Below the pieces are notes generated by a model. That model made no database searches. It saw only the letters and a program-made list of their open reading frames with translations, and was not told the DNA's origin. A program made the translations under genes and the position numbers. A stretch of 64,000 bases of DNA from contig NZ_JHQL01000001.1 in NCBI RefSeq assembly GCF_000712975.1, positions 662,625 through 726,624 of the forward strand, in the 5' to 3' direction. The DNA comes from Vreelandella neptunia (lineage in GTDB: Bacteria; Pseudomonadota; Gammaproteobacteria; Pseudomonadales; Halomonadaceae). This document shows, in pieces, positions 25,487-33,375 of this stretch; within the stretch, counting starts at the first letter, position 1, and each line of letters begins with the position of its first letter.

Positions 25487-26892
25487 TCCAGCCTGTCATC
25501 CTTAGTGGTGGTAGTGGTACGCGGCTTTGGCCACTCTCTCGTGAGCAGATGCCAAAGCAGTTCTTACGCTTAACGTCTTCTCAAAGCCTACTGCAGCAAA
25601 CGCTTACGCGGTTGTCCGGGTTAGATGCCCAGCCGCCGATGTTGATGGGACATCATGCTCATCGGTTCTTAATGGCGGAACAGTTGCGGGAGAGCGGGCT
25701 GCCGGGAACGTTGGTATTAGAGCCAGAAGGGCGTAACACGGCACCGGCAATTGCCTGCGCTGCCCTATTAGGGCGTCAAACGGGCGAGGATCCACTGCTA
25801 CTTGTGCTTCCAGCAGACCACGTTATCGGCAATGTAGCAGCGTTCACTCACAGTGTCGCTTGCGCAGAACCGCTTGCTGCCCAAGGGTATCTCGTTACAT
25901 TTGGCGTAGTCCCTACCTATCCAGAAACAGGCTATGGCTATATTGCATGTGGCAGCCCTGTGGGCGGTGGTCACCAGGTCTCGTCATTTATCGAGAAACC
26001 TAGCGCAGAGCGTGCTCAGCATCTTTTAGAGGCAGGCAATACCCTGTGGAATAGCGGTATGTTTTTACTGCAAGCATCCACTTACCTGTCTCAACTTGAA
26101 CGGCTGCAGCCAGCCATGCTGGCAGCCTGCCAACAGGCTGTTAACGATGCTCATCGTGACTTGGATTTTTTACGTTTAGGTGAAGACGCATTTTGCTCAT
26201 CACCGGCGGAGTCAATCGACTACGCTGTAATGGAGCATTGTGACCGAGCGGCCGTTGTCCCGTTGGATGCCCAATGGAGTGATATTGGCAGTTTTGATGC
26301 GCTGTGGGCAGCGCAAACGCCCGACCAAGCTGGCAATGTGGTTAACGGTGACGGGGTCCTGACCAACACGCAACGCTCGCTTGTTATTGCTAAGCACCGA
26401 CTGGTGGCAACGCTCGGTGTTGAAGATCTGATCGTAGTGGAAACATCCGACAGCGTGCTCGTTGCACACCGCGATCAGGCTCAGCAGGTCAAACAGCTGG
26501 TGGCATCACTCACTCAAGCGGGTCGACGTGAACCCCACGCTGCGCCGTTAGTTCATCGCCCTTGGGGAAGCTTCCAGGCTATGGATAGTGGCGAGCGTTA
26601 TCAAGTGAAGCACATCACGGTGAAACCTGGAGGGCGGCTTTCACTGCAGCGTCATCACCACCGTGCTGAACACTGGGTCGTCGTGAGTGGTACCGCCCAA
26701 GTCACTGTCGACGAGCGGACCTTTCTTGTCAGTGAGAACCAGTCCACCTATATCCCTATTGGTGCGCTGCACCGGTTGGAGAACCCAGGGAAAATTCCGT
26801 TGGAGTTGATCGAAGTCCAGTCGGGCAGCTATTTAGGAGAAGATGATATCGAGCGATTAGATGATGTATATGCTCGGCACAGTGATGAATAG
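25483..26892 (+). CDS. manC: Mannose-1-phosphate guanylyltransferase / mannose-6-phosphate isomerase
   Basis: A 469-residue bifunctional cytoplasmic enzyme. The N-terminal nucleotidyltransferase has ILSGGSGTRLWPLSRE at residues 6-21 and VLPADHVI near 108; the C-terminal cupin isomerase has KPGGRLSLQRHHHRAEHW with the metal histidines, then QSTYIPIGALHRL. It makes GDP-mannose for glycans. The ATG at 25483 overlaps the upstream stop by four bases, so it is co-translated with the sulfatase-like enzyme, suggesting a shared surface-glycan role. It could also be called algA/xanB by family. Confidence 0.94.
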   Translation: MIQPVILSGGSGTRLWPLSREQMPKQFLRLTSSQSLLQQTLTRLSGLDAQPPMLMGHHAHRFLMAEQLRESGLPGTLVLEPEGRNTAPAIACAALLGRQTGEDPLLLVLPADHVIGNVAAFTHSVACAEPLAAQGYLVTFGVVPTYPETGYGYIACGSPVGGGHQVSSFIEKPSAERAQHLLEAGNTLWNSGMFLLQASTYLSQLERLQPAMLAACQQAVNDAHRDLDFLRLGEDAFCSSPAESIDYAVMEHCDRAAVVPLDAQWSDIGSFDALWAAQTPDQAGNVVNGDGVLTNTQRSLVIAKHRLVATLGVEDLIVVETSDSVLVAHRDQAQQVKQLVASLTQAGRREPHAAPLVHRPWGSFQAMDSGERYQVKHITVKPGGRLSLQRHHHRAEHWVVVSGTAQVTVDERTFLVSENQSTYIPIGALHRLENPGKIPLELIEVQSGSYLGEDDIERLDDVYARHSDE

Positions 26893-26908
26893 GGAGAGTG
26901 GATACTTA

Positions 26909-27259
26909 TTACCAGAGCCAGCTGCCAGGGCGGGCAGGTGGCTCTCCTTTTCGTACTGCAACCCAGCCAATAATACAGCGCACACCAAGCCACACGACTA
27001 ATAACGGCCATAGCAAGGTGCCTACTAGCATTAAGCTAAGGGTGAAAGTGACGATAAAGTAGAGGCAGCCTATCCAAAACGTACGAATTAAATAGCGGTA
27101 GTGGGCTTGCAGCCACGGTGCCGCTTCCTTGCGATATACGTAAGCGACTATAACGCCAATCAACAGCGTAATATTGGCGGTTACTAAGCCCGCTAAGTAG
27201 AGCGCGTAAATGATTTGTGGTGGGCGCGTTTCCTCTTTGGGACTATAACGCTGGGACAT
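26909..27259 (-). CDS. DUF4870-like small membrane protein (paralogue 1)
   Basis: A 116-residue protein with three hydrophobic segments and the pattern IIYALYLAGLVT...IGVIVAYVYR...HYRYLIRTFWIG. It closely resembles the protein at 28213-28605, and the two flank the lipid A acyltransferase gene. The function is unknown. It is 17 bp downstream of that acyltransferase on the same strand, so it is in the same operon. Confidence 0.82.
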   Translation of the reverse strand: MSQRYSPKEETRPPQIIYALYLAGLVTANITLLIGVIVAYVYRKEAAPWLQAHYRYLIRTFWIGCLYFIVTFTLSLMLVGTLLWPLLVVWLGVRCIIGWVAVRKGEPPARPGSWLW

Positions 27260-27276
27260 ATCTACCTCGTTACCCG

Positions 27277-28209
27277 TTAGTAAATCCGAAATTTTTTGGC
27301 GTTTGCCAGCCCTTGTTGCTGCTCTATGACTTTACGATAGCGCTTGTACTCCCACTGGTACTGCGCAGGATCAAGCGCAATTGACGCTTCGACGCTGGCA
27401 TTAACACCGGTGGCTGAGACTACATCATCGGCGCTGTAAACCCGCTCATCGGCGTCAAGGAAATGAATCTCAAACCCCTTGCCAGGCACCCGTAAGGCAA
27501 CGCCGGTGACTACCCTTGCCTGAGTACGGGCGACCAGTTTCGGTAGTAGCGTTGCCGTATAAGCATCGCGCCCATAAAAAGGAGCGAATACACCGCTGCC
27601 CCAGTTCGGTTCTTGGTCCGGTAAGATACCAATGGCTTCACTGCGCTTGAGTGCTTTGAGAAGGGCAGCAACGCCTCTAGCGTTGGTGGGTACCAAGCTT
27701 GCTCCCATGCGCTCGCGGCCATGGCGAATAATAGGCTCAAGGTCAGCAATTTTGGGTGGCTCGTACATGGCGGTGAAAGGGAAGTGGCTTGAGAGCCAAA
27801 AATTAAGCACTTCCCAGTTACCAAAGTGTGGAGCAAGTACAATGACGCCGCGGCCATCGGCACGGGCGTTGTCGAGTTTATCTCGGCCATGAACCGATAA
27901 AATGCTGGCCTCTACTTTTTCGGGAACAGCCATCCACGCATGGCCAAGTTCCAGCATAGTCGCTGCCGAGTGGCGCAGGCTTTGTACGGCAAGCGCTTTG
28001 CGCTGGCTGGCAGTGGCTTCTGGGTTGACCACTTCCAGATTGATTTCCGTCACCTGGCGCTCTCGTTTGCTAAAGCGATAGACCAGCGGGCCTAACAGCA
28101 CGGCAATACGCCATAGCGCGGCTAGCGGCCAACGCGCTAGTAGCTTCCAAAGGGTCGTGATGGCACGTGCTTGGAAAAGTGATTTTTTAGAAGGTAGCTG
28201 TTCTGTCAT
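27277..28209 (-). CDS. Lipid A biosynthesis acyltransferase (LpxL/HtrB family)
   Basis: A 310-residue inner-membrane-associated enzyme that transfers a secondary acyl chain to the lipid A precursor. The catalytic H-x4-E motif is H128-F-G-N-W-E133, followed by the glycine-rich region and GILPDQEP near residue 195. One N-terminal hydrophobic segment (residues 30-45) anchors it. Whether it is the LpxL- or LpxM-type enzyme cannot be told. It is flanked within the operon by two paralogous DUF4870-like proteins, three bases after the first one and 17 bases before the second. Confidence 0.9.
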   Translation of the reverse strand: MTEQLPSKKSLFQARAITTLWKLLARWPLAALWRIAVLLGPLVYRFSKRERQVTEINLEVVNPEATASQRKALAVQSLRHSAATMLELGHAWMAVPEKVEASILSVHGRDKLDNARADGRGVIVLAPHFGNWEVLNFWLSSHFPFTAMYEPPKIADLEPIIRHGRERMGASLVPTNARGVAALLKALKRSEAIGILPDQEPNWGSGVFAPFYGRDAYTATLLPKLVARTQARVVTGVALRVPGKGFEIHFLDADERVYSADDVVSATGVNASVEASIALDPAQYQWEYKRYRKVIEQQQGLANAKKFRIY

Positions 28210-28212
28210 AAA

Positions 28213-28605
28213 TTACAGGAACCAGCTATCAACGTTGGTTGGCGCACGCTTCTCCTGCAAGCCCTTAAAGCCTTTCACACAGCGAACAATAAACCATACG
28301 GCCAACGCCAACAGCATAGGAATGCCAATCAGGATAAACGTTAACAGAGAGGCAATGCTGCCGTAGAGCAGCCCAATCCAAAACGTGCGAATCTGGTAGC
28401 GGTAGTGTTCATCAAGCCATTCAGGGCCTTTGCCTCGATAGACATAGGCGATGACGATGCCGATCAACGAAGTAAACCCTACCAAAAAGCTTGCCAAGTA
28501 AAGCGCGTAAATCACCATTGCCATGGTGGTATCTGGCTGTTCTGTGGACTTACTTTCGTTAATTACTTCACCTTCCAAAGGTGCTTTGTTGGCATCGTCG
28601 CGCAT
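28213..28605 (-). CDS. DUF4870-like small membrane protein (paralogue 2)
   Basis: A 130-residue protein with an acidic 28-residue N-terminal tail, then three hydrophobic segments with VIYALYLASFLVGF, IGIVIAYVYRGKG and HYRYQIRTFWIGLLYG. These match the paralogue at 26909-27259 almost segment by segment. The function is unknown; the conserved RxxY...RT-W charged/aromatic motif between helices is shared by both. It is first in the operon with the acyltransferase, three bases upstream of it. Confidence 0.83.
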   Translation of the reverse strand: MRDDANKAPLEGEVINESKSTEQPDTTMAMVIYALYLASFLVGFTSLIGIVIAYVYRGKGPEWLDEHYRYQIRTFWIGLLYGSIASLLTFILIGIPMLLALAVWFIVRCVKGFKGLQEKRAPTNVDSWFL

Positions 28606-28692
28606 AACCGATCCTTTTTGCTATTCGCTATGAGACGCCCTAAAGGGCGCCGTTAAAGCTCACTATGATAGCGCGGCTGGCGCGGCTTATCA

Positions 28693-29076
28693 TTAGCGAG
28701 TAGCAGGTCGGCAAATTTCCAGTAAATTACCGTCAGGGTCGCGTAAGTAAATCGACTCAATCGCGCCGTTAGCGCCTTGGCGTGCAACCGGGCCAAGCTC
28801 TACGTCAATAGCCAGCGCATCCAAGTGCTGTTTGAACTCATCCAGCGGCAATTGGCAGCGTAGGCACAAGTCCAGGCTGCCAGGGGTAGGGGTAGCAGAA
28901 ACAGGCGCAATATCGGTATCGGTTTGATGCAGACGCAGGGCTGTATCGCCTAGCATAAGATCTACCCGCTGTGCGTCTCGGTAGCGCACATCTAGTCCCA
29001 GCACACGGGAGTAAAAATCCACGGCGCGACCCATATCAGTCACCGTAACAACAAGATGGTCCAAACCTGAGAGCAT
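28693..29076 (-). CDS. VOC family protein (glyoxalase/bleomycin-resistance fold)
   Basis: A 127-residue vicinal-oxygen-chelate protein: HLVVTVTDMGRAVDFYSRVLGLDV at the N-terminus and YLRDPDGNLLEICRP at the C-terminus, the two halves of the beta-alpha-beta-beta-beta fold. The metal ligands could be His7 and the Glu of LLEI. The substrate is unknown. The ATG at 29076 has AAGGAA upstream; a longer in-frame start lacks support. Its start region abuts the divergent methyltransferase gene. Confidence 0.87.
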   Translation of the reverse strand: MLSGLDHLVVTVTDMGRAVDFYSRVLGLDVRYRDAQRVDLMLGDTALRLHQTDTDIAPVSATPTPGSLDLCLRCQLPLDEFKQHLDALAIDVELGPVARQGANGAIESIYLRDPDGNLLEICRPATR

Positions 29077-29116
29077 GCCACTTTCCTTAAAAACAAACGT
29101 AAAACATGAGAATACG

Positions 29117-29755
29117 ATGATGCGACGCTGCCCGCTATGCAATATGCCTAAACCTGCGTTTTATCACCAAGACCGTCGCCGCGATTACTACCAGTGTGCC
29201 ACGTGCGCTTTGGTGTTTATGCCTGCCGAGCAGCATTTAGATTCACGTCAAGAAAAAGCAGAGTACGACCAACATCAGAATTCGCCGCATGATACGGGAT
29301 ATCGGCAATTTCTGGGGCGTTTATTTGACCCGCTAGTGGCTAAGCTACCGCAAAGTGCCCAAGGGCTGGACTTTGGCTGTGGCCCAGGGCCGACGCTGTC
29401 AGTGATGTTTGAAGAGGCGGGGTTTGTAATGGCAGTTTACGATATTTTTTACGCCGCTGATGCTGAGGTGCTCAATCGGCAATATGACTTTATTACTGCC
29501 ACCGAAGTGGTAGAGCACCTCGCGAGGCCAGGGGAGGAGCTTAGCCAATTGGTCGAAAAATTAGTCCCTGGTGGCTATCTTGGGATAATGACAAAGCGTG
29601 TCAGTACCCCAGAGGCGTTTGCCCGCTGGCACTATATTAATGACCTAACCCATGTGTGTTTTTTCAGTGAAGCGACGTTTTGTTGGTGGGCTGAGCAGCA
29701 CGGGTTATCAGTGGAATTTCCTGGTAATGACACAGCAATATTTAAAAAACACTAA
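29117..29755 (+). CDS. Class I SAM-dependent methyltransferase with N-terminal zinc ribbon
   Basis: A 212-residue protein starting with two Cys pairs (CPLC and CATC, residues 5-32), which look like a zinc ribbon, followed by a methyltransferase domain with GLDFGCGPGPTLS and TATEVVEHL. Similar small methyltransferases are common near sugar or lipid genes, but the substrate is unknown. Tandem ATGs at 29117 and 29120 are both possible; an earlier ATG at 29075 overlaps the divergent VOC start. Confidence 0.83.
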   Translation: MMRRCPLCNMPKPAFYHQDRRRDYYQCATCALVFMPAEQHLDSRQEKAEYDQHQNSPHDTGYRQFLGRLFDPLVAKLPQSAQGLDFGCGPGPTLSVMFEEAGFVMAVYDIFYAADAEVLNRQYDFITATEVVEHLARPGEELSQLVEKLVPGGYLGIMTKRVSTPEAFARWHYINDLTHVCFFSEATFCWWAEQHGLSVEFPGNDTAIFKKH

Positions 29756-29905
29756 TTTACATCCCATCGCTATGAAAAAGCATTGACTTTGTGGCATTCA
29801 AAGCAATAATTGCGCGCCCGTTTTCTGCCTGCCTAATGTAATGGCGTGCTTGAGATAGGCGAGCTAACGGCTAACTGCTCTTTATTCAGGCAAGGTGAGG
29901 TATAC

Positions 29906-31276
29906 ATGTCGCGGCAACTGCTAGCTATGGCGCTAGCGCCCTTATTAGGGCTGTTTATTCTTGGGATTGGCAATGGCTTTCTCGCCACGCTGATTACCGT
30001 GCGGCTAGATGCAGCGGGCGAGTCGGCAACGATGATTGGTATTGTCTCCTCGGCTTACTTCATTGGCTTAGCTTTGGGGGCGCTATTCAACGACCGCTTG
30101 CTACTGCGCATAGGCCACATTCGTGCTTATGGTAGCTTTGCCTCGTTGGTCGCTGTCACGGTGCTGCTGCAGGGGCTGTTTTTCGACCCTTGGGCCTGGT
30201 TTGTGCTGCGCTTGATTGGCGGCTGGGCAACCGTGGGTGTTTACTTAGTCATTGAAAGTTGGCTGCTGACTTCAGGCGATCAAAAAGTACGTGGCCGTTT
30301 GCTAGCGATGTATATGATCTCGCTATATGCCGCAGGTGTGCTGGGGCAGCTGCTATTGGGTGTGACCAGTGCCATGGGGGTGACGGCTCCCTTTATGGTG
30401 ATTGGCTTGTTGGCGTCGTTATCAGTGTTGCCCATGGCCATGATTCCTCGGGTGTCGCCGATTATGGAACACGCTGAACCGCTACCCCCGCACCGCTTGA
30501 TTACGATGACGCCAACAGGGGTAATGGGGAGTTTGGGGTCTGGTATGGTGGTGGCTGCCGCTTACACCTTGCTGCCATTGTATTTGCAGCGCATTGGTAT
30601 GAGCGTTAATCAGGTGGGCCAAATGATGGCCGTCGTGATTCTTGGCGCCATGCTGCTTCAGTACCCCATTGGTCGCTGGTCTGATCGCCACGACCGCCAA
30701 ATCGTATTGATCGCCATCAGCGCTTTCTGTGTGGTTATTTCTGTGGCCATGATATGGCTGCCGCTATCGACCCCTTTACTGGCGGCGCTACTGTTTTTAC
30801 TGGGCGGCGGTGTGTTTGCGCTTTATCCAGTGGCAGTGAGCCATGCGGCTGATCGTGCCCCGGCAGGCGCGCTGGTACGCATGAGCCAGGGCTTGCTATT
30901 GATCAACTCTATAGGGGCTACCATCAGCCCGCTCATGATATCCCCGGTAATGACCGCCATGGGCGATGCTGGGCTGTTCTGGGCGTTTGGCTCACTGAGC
31001 CTGTTTTTTGTTTTGTTTTTCAGCTGGCGGCGTAGTGTGCGGCCAGCGCCAGTTCCTGTGGCTCCCTTTACACCGACAACACCAATGACAGCAGCAGGTG
31101 CAGAGCTAGTGGTGACTGAGGAACTGATGCAAGGCGCACTTGAGCACGAGCACCTGGAAGACCTTTCTGATGTTGTACCTGACGTGGATGCTGTTGAACC
31201 CATCGTTGGCCCACCCTCAGAAGATCAAACCCATATTGTTTATTACGATGATGTGGAAACTGATGCACGTCGATAA
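29906..31276 (+). CDS. MFS transporter (YcaD-like)
   Basis: A 456-residue inner-membrane protein with 12 predicted helices and an acidic 75-residue C-terminal tail. MFS features include GNGFLATLITVRLDAAGESATMIG in the first helix-loop region and the RWSDRHDRQ loop between helices 8 and 9. It is closest in character to the YcaD/purine-efflux-like group; the substrate is unknown. The ATG at 29906 follows GTGAGG. Three copies of a 12-bp repeat lie 20 bp after its stop codon. Confidence 0.86.
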   Translation: MSRQLLAMALAPLLGLFILGIGNGFLATLITVRLDAAGESATMIGIVSSAYFIGLALGALFNDRLLLRIGHIRAYGSFASLVAVTVLLQGLFFDPWAWFVLRLIGGWATVGVYLVIESWLLTSGDQKVRGRLLAMYMISLYAAGVLGQLLLGVTSAMGVTAPFMVIGLLASLSVLPMAMIPRVSPIMEHAEPLPPHRLITMTPTGVMGSLGSGMVVAAAYTLLPLYLQRIGMSVNQVGQMMAVVILGAMLLQYPIGRWSDRHDRQIVLIAISAFCVVISVAMIWLPLSTPLLAALLFLLGGGVFALYPVAVSHAADRAPAGALVRMSQGLLLINSIGATISPLMISPVMTAMGDAGLFWAFGSLSLFFVLFFSWRRSVRPAPVPVAPFTPTTPMTAAGAELVVTEELMQGALEHEHLEDLSDVVPDVDAVEPIVGPPSEDQTHIVYYDDVETDARR

Positions 31277-31296
31277 CCAGTGCTGAGAGTGGGTGA

Positions 31297-31332
31297 AACG
31301 TAGCTAAAAACGTAGACAAAAACGCAGCTAGC
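31297..31332 (+). repeat. Tandem repeat of a 12-bp unit, three copies
   Basis: Three imperfect copies of AACGTAGCTAAA start 20 bp after the MFS transporter stop codon. This is another member of the set of unrelated post-gene microduplications. Confidence 0.85.
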
Positions 31333-31456
31333 AGGCTGATATTAATTCAGCAGGTGAGACCTTGGGCTAATGGTGTGATGAAAGTAGTGAAACTACTATT
31401 CGTGATAGTGTTTTTACTAGTTGCTATTTATCACCGATTTCCGCTGAGGTTTTGCC

Positions 31457-33247
31457 ATGAATTATTATGCCGCGCCGGTACGCGATCTGCGCTTTGTACT
31501 CGAAGAGTTACTCGCGCACCGCTCGCTTGCACTGCCAGGCTTTGAAGAAGCCACGCCCGACTTGGTTGAGGCGGTGCTGGAAGAGGCAGCAAAACTCGCA
31601 GGTGACGTGTGGGGGCCGCTAAATAGTGTTGGTGACCGTCAAGGTGCTAAGCGACATACCGATGGTAGTGTGACCACCTCTGAGGGTTTTGCTGCTGCCT
31701 ATCAGGCGTATGTGGAAGGCGGCTGGAACGGCATTGGTGTTTCTGAAGCGTTAGGCGGACAAAACCTACCTGAGGTGGTCGCCAGCGCCGTTCAAGAAAT
31801 GCTTCACGGTGCCAATATGGCCCTGGGTCTTTGCCCTATGTTGACAGCAGGTGCGATTGAAGCGCTGGCGCATCATGGCAGCGAAGCGCTAAAAACGACC
31901 TATCTCCCCAAGTTAGTCGAAGGTACCTGGACAGGTACTATGAATCTAACGGAGCCTCAGGCAGGCTCCGACCTTTCTAAAGTACGCACCAAAGCCGTCC
32001 CCGAAGGCGACTACTACCGCATTAGCGGCCAAAAAATCTATATCACCTGGGGCGAACACGACGCTGCCGAAAATATCATTCACCTTGTGCTGGCGCGTAA
32101 ACCCGATGCGCCCGAAGGCAACAAGGGCATTTCACTGTTCCTAGTGCCGAAGTTCCTGGTTAATGCAGACGGCTCGTTGGGCGAGCGCAACGACGTCACC
32201 TGTGCCTCTATCGAACACAAGCTGGGCATTCATGGTTCGCCTACCTGTACCTTGAGCTTTGGCGAAAATGGCGGTGCTATCGGGTATCTAGTGGGTGAAG
32301 AAGGGCGTGGCCTTAACCACATGTTCACCATGATGAACGAAGCGCGTCACAAAGTAGGTATTCAAGGTATTGGTGTAGCAGAGCGTGCCTGTCAGCATGC
32401 GTTTGCCTACGCCTTGGATCGCACCCAGGGGCGTTCGCCTAAATCTCGCGGTGGTAACGAATGCACGATCAGCGACCACTTAGATGTACGCCGGATGCTG
32501 CTTTCGATGCGGGCCCGTACCGATGCCCTTCGTGCCCTGGCGCTTTACTGTGCTGGCCAGCTTGACCTTGCCCGACACAGTGAAAGTGACACCGAGCGGC
32601 AAACTGCCCAGGCGTGTGCCGATGTGCTGATCCCTATTGTTAAAAGCTTTTCGACCGACCAAGCCGTGGATATCGCCTCGATGGGTATTCAGGTACATGG
32701 CGGGATGGGCTATGTGGAAGAAACGGGGGCCGCCCAGCTACTTCGAGACGCACGAATTGCGCCTATCTATGAAGGCACGAATGGCATTCAGGCCCTCGAT
32801 CTGGCAGGCCGTAAGTTACAGCGTGACGGTGGTGCCGCGTTATCTGCATTAATTGACGAAGTGCAAAAAACCGCTGAAACAATGCGTTCAGAGCCTAGCT
32901 TAGCGGGGATGGGCAGCGCGTTAGCGGTTGGTGCTGACGATCTGCGGGCCGCCATGCAGCTTGTGCTTGAGCAAGGCAGTGACCCGGAAACGGGCCCAGA
33001 CGCAGTGCAGGCCTATGCAACGCCGTTGCTCAGTCTCGCAGGCCACGTGCTATGCGCTTGGCAAATGGGCAATGCCGCACTGCACGCGACCAGTGCGCTG
33101 CAAAAAGGTAGTGACGAGCCGTTTTATCGTGCCAAGCTGTGTAGTGCCAATTTTGTTATTACTCAGTGGTTGCCTGCTGGCCGGGCACAACGTGCGGTTA
33201 TTGAAGCGGGTATGCAGTGCTTAAATGATTTTGAATTAACGCCATAA
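31457..33247 (+). CDS. Acyl-CoA dehydrogenase, DmdC-like long form
   Basis: A 596-residue FAD-dependent acyl-CoA dehydrogenase with the extra C-terminal domain seen in methylmercaptopropionyl-CoA dehydrogenase (DmdC) and long acyl-CoA dehydrogenases. Seen here: NLTEPQAGSDLSKV and KIYITWGEHD (flavin-binding region), IHGSPTCTL, and GGMGYVEETGAAQLLRDARIAPIYEGTNGIQ, whose Glu is the usual catalytic base position. It introduces the alpha,beta double bond. It is the first gene of a beta-oxidation-like group with a DmdB-like ligase, a 3-hydroxyacyl-CoA dehydrogenase and a hydratase, so either DMSP-derived or short-chain acyl-CoAs are plausible substrates. Confidence 0.92.
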   Translation: MNYYAAPVRDLRFVLEELLAHRSLALPGFEEATPDLVEAVLEEAAKLAGDVWGPLNSVGDRQGAKRHTDGSVTTSEGFAAAYQAYVEGGWNGIGVSEALGGQNLPEVVASAVQEMLHGANMALGLCPMLTAGAIEALAHHGSEALKTTYLPKLVEGTWTGTMNLTEPQAGSDLSKVRTKAVPEGDYYRISGQKIYITWGEHDAAENIIHLVLARKPDAPEGNKGISLFLVPKFLVNADGSLGERNDVTCASIEHKLGIHGSPTCTLSFGENGGAIGYLVGEEGRGLNHMFTMMNEARHKVGIQGIGVAERACQHAFAYALDRTQGRSPKSRGGNECTISDHLDVRRMLLSMRARTDALRALALYCAGQLDLARHSESDTERQTAQACADVLIPIVKSFSTDQAVDIASMGIQVHGGMGYVEETGAAQLLRDARIAPIYEGTNGIQALDLAGRKLQRDGGAALSALIDEVQKTAETMRSEPSLAGMGSALAVGADDLRAAMQLVLEQGSDPETGPDAVQAYATPLLSLAGHVLCAWQMGNAALHATSALQKGSDEPFYRAKLCSANFVITQWLPAGRAQRAVIEAGMQCLNDFELTP

Positions 33248-33285
33248 ACGATGGTGGGAAGCAGGATGGCTTCATTCGTTAATTT

Positions 33286-33308
33286 CCGCCGGCCCTCTGG
33301 GTCGGCGG
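33286..33308 (+). terminator. Stem-loop after acyl-CoA dehydrogenase gene
   Basis: A nine-base-pair GC-rich stem (CCGCCGGCC with GGTCGGCGG, one G-U pair) with a five-base loop, 38 bp after the stop codon. No strong T-run follows, so it may be a partial terminator or an RNA-stabilising hairpin that lowers expression of the ligase downstream. Confidence 0.6.
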
Positions 33309-33375
33309 CTTACGTTTAGCTGTCTTTAAACGGTCGTTTTAATGTGCGTATTAACCAATAACATAAAGGTGATTT

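Noticed and set aside
31354..31545. Short frame with a hydrophobic start before the acyl-CoA dehydrogenase gene
   Set aside because: It runs 89 bp into the dehydrogenase start, has a weak ribosome site, and its second half reads like out-of-frame coding sequence.
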